Shown: positions 62,291-64,000 of the stretch, piece after piece
How the letters are laid out: the number at the start of each line of letters is the position of its first letter
Numbering within the stretch: the stretch's first letter is position 1
From: Sphagnum compactum
Lineage: Eukaryota > Bryophyta > Sphagnopsida > Sphagnales
Direction: 5' to 3'
NCBI GenBank assembly: GCA_965153455.1
Contig: OZ234498.1
Location: 4,216,001-4,280,000, forward strand
DNA length: 64,000 bases
Position numbers and translations under genes: made by a program
Notes under the pieces: model-generated
What the model saw: only the letters and a program-made list of their open reading frames with translations
Told to the model about the DNA's origin: nothing
Database searches by the model: none

Positions 62291-64000
62291 AGCGGTGTTG
62301 TCATGCATTGGGTATGATTGACATGAGTGCAATCTGAGCTGTTACGGCATTCAAGTGTCAAGGCCAGAGTGAACCAGCACCCAGCAACACACCACTGATG
62401 GATGGTGCGGGGACATCACACTGGAGCGCTATGACAAATGAAGAATTTTTAATGCAGGGATTTTGTTCAGAGATTTGTGACAAACGTGGGGTGTGCTTGG
62501 TCCATTTTGCATGTCCTAAAGCTCAAAAACTCGGAATTTGAATACTAGCTCTCTCCCTATGACAAGGAAATTCTTCTGCTTCTGAAAGAATTCTAAGCTT
62601 GTAAAGAGGTGCTGTGACTTTTTACAAGGTAATACAGGTAACAATACAAGAGCAGATTGAAGGCAAGGGTACTAAGGGGTTCTCATGGAGGGTAGGGAGC
62701 AGCTTGACAAGTGCAAATATATTAGTGTAATGGCCCACATTCATAATCCGATGGCAAGAAATGATTATCGATCTCTCGGAATTCTGGAACTTGTGCAATT
62801 TCTCACACTCGCAATTGAAACTATACCAGAATATGGTTTTTCCTATGAAAGTAGGCCTTTGGCTCACACAAAGGTGTGAGGTAAAAACACTGCAATTTCT
62901 TCCATTTCCATGTCAAATATATGTGGCATTTATTGAAATTGACATTGATGTTAGATATGACATTAGCACCAAAATTAAGCTAATGTAATACTTGTTTGTT
63001 AAAGCCTTTGCTGTTTTCTTCTAGTGTTGTTCAGGGCACCTTCAAATGACTGGAATTTGTCCCGCATAAGATGGGCACCATACAGAGGTGAGTGTATGGA
63101 TGCGCCGTCTACAAGATGCATCCATGCATGTGTGTAAATCATGGCCTTTTTTCTTTGTGAAGCATATTCAGATACCTACTACCAGCCAGCCACCAGTGTC
63201 AGGGATGGAAACAAAAAGTAGTTGGTGTTCATTGTCCCTGTGGAGCTCCGGTTTTTCCTTCCTTAGCTGATGTTTTGCAAATCAATTCTCCATTCCCAAG
63301 ATAAAGTAAAATTCCTTCAAAGAGATCACATACACAAGCAATAGGTATAACGTACCAAAGTGCAGCACCAGCTTCATTCAAGCAAAAGCAAATGATCACA
63401 GAAACTTACTTGAGCGATGAGCACAGAAATGATGTACTTGAGCCATGAACACAGAAAGGTACTGTGGGACTGCAACCCAGTTGAGACACTCAATAGGTGT
63501 GTTCTGGAAATCGTTTACCAGAAAAGGCAGCAAGTAGACCAATGAAAACTCATGTAGCTCCCCTTCCTGATATATAAGTGGGAAAAGTCACTGGAAGTAG
63601 TTGGACATCTGCAGTGTGATTCTAGAGGAAGCAGCTGTGATGGGATCTCTGCATCATCACATGACACAGATATCAAAACCTCTTATCAAGTGAACTCCAC
63701 AAAAACTACATTACCGTTCAGCCCCAAACTTTTAGCTTGGGGATTCAAAATCACAAAATGAATATTGTGGAAAGCCTAGTCTGATTTCTCACTCATAGAT
63801 TCTCAAGAGGTGGACAAACTTTACAACCAAGTTATGGTGATATTATGCACTACCTTCAAGACAAGATGAACAAAAATTATGCATTTCTATACTGAAACGC
63901 ACTGTGTGTCCTTTGTACTTGGAGCTTTTTGACCAAGATGAACAGTGCACTTATTATACACTTCTACAAGAATGTCAAAAGAGTGCCATTCATACTTAGA
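62291..64000. other. Intergenic DNA to the window edge, no supported gene
   Basis: A frame at 62685-62879 is open and ends near an AAG|GTGTGA donor-like site, but I recognise nothing in it. A short direct repeat of ACTTGAGC(G/C)ATGA(G/A)CACAGAAA lies at about 63408-63457. Confidence 0.35.

Noticed and set aside
1-64000. LTR retrotransposons, tRNA or rRNA genes, CRISPR arrays, viral insertions
   Set aside because: I looked for matching long direct repeats with coding interiors, cloverleaf-like sequences, regular repeat-spacer arrays and viral motifs, and found none I could support.

Overview
The window is nuclear DNA of a plant (streptophyte, most likely a land plant). Genes are split into many short exons by GT-AG introns of about 100-500 bp. 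All three intact protein families are plant-type. The intergenic DNA is AT-rich and full of tandem repeats, inverted repeats and decayed sequence. The species cannot be told from the sequence alone.

Layout. (1) 1-5494, plus strand: the 3' 19 exons of CTP synthase, including the whole glutaminase domain; the 5' end lies before the window. (2) 5.5-9.5 kb: AT-rich DNA with no gene seen. (3) 9.5-11.6 kb, plus strand: a MAP65 microtubule-bundling-protein pseudogene that keeps its introns but carries at least six in-frame stops. It is cut off by a tandem array of about 23 bp units (11.84-12.64 kb). (4) 12.6-17.5 kb: AT-rich, no gene seen. (5) 17.6-18.39 kb: a 54-bp satellite, partly arranged as 108-bp dimers, running straight into a CACTA-like transposon end. 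(6) 18986-37553, plus strand: a complete 53-exon gene for the nuclear-pore basket protein NUA/TPR. My exon model is phase-consistent throughout and gives 2384 residues. (7) 42252-39990, minus strand: a four-exon 3-ketodihydrosphingosine reductase-like gene, 355 residues. It converges on the NUA gene. (8) 43-64 kb: a repeat-dominated region. It holds several dispersed and tandem repeat families, an 0.8-kb-arm inverted repeat (53.4-56.7 kb), a 634-bp near-perfect fold-back element (56740-57373), a transposase-like AT-hook/zinc-knuckle fragment (57.5-57.7 kb), two small hairpin elements, a 53-bp tandem array and a possible orphan exon on the minus strand.

The three working genes are housekeeping genes of separate pathways: CTP supply, nuclear pore/mRNA export, and sphingolipid synthesis. 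Nothing suggests they act as one unit. I found no convincing undescribed biological system. The points most worth checking are the MAP65 pseudogene, the partial exon duplication at the left edge, the 108-bp dimer satellite readable in long frames on both strands, and the nested inverted-repeat elements at 53-58 kb.
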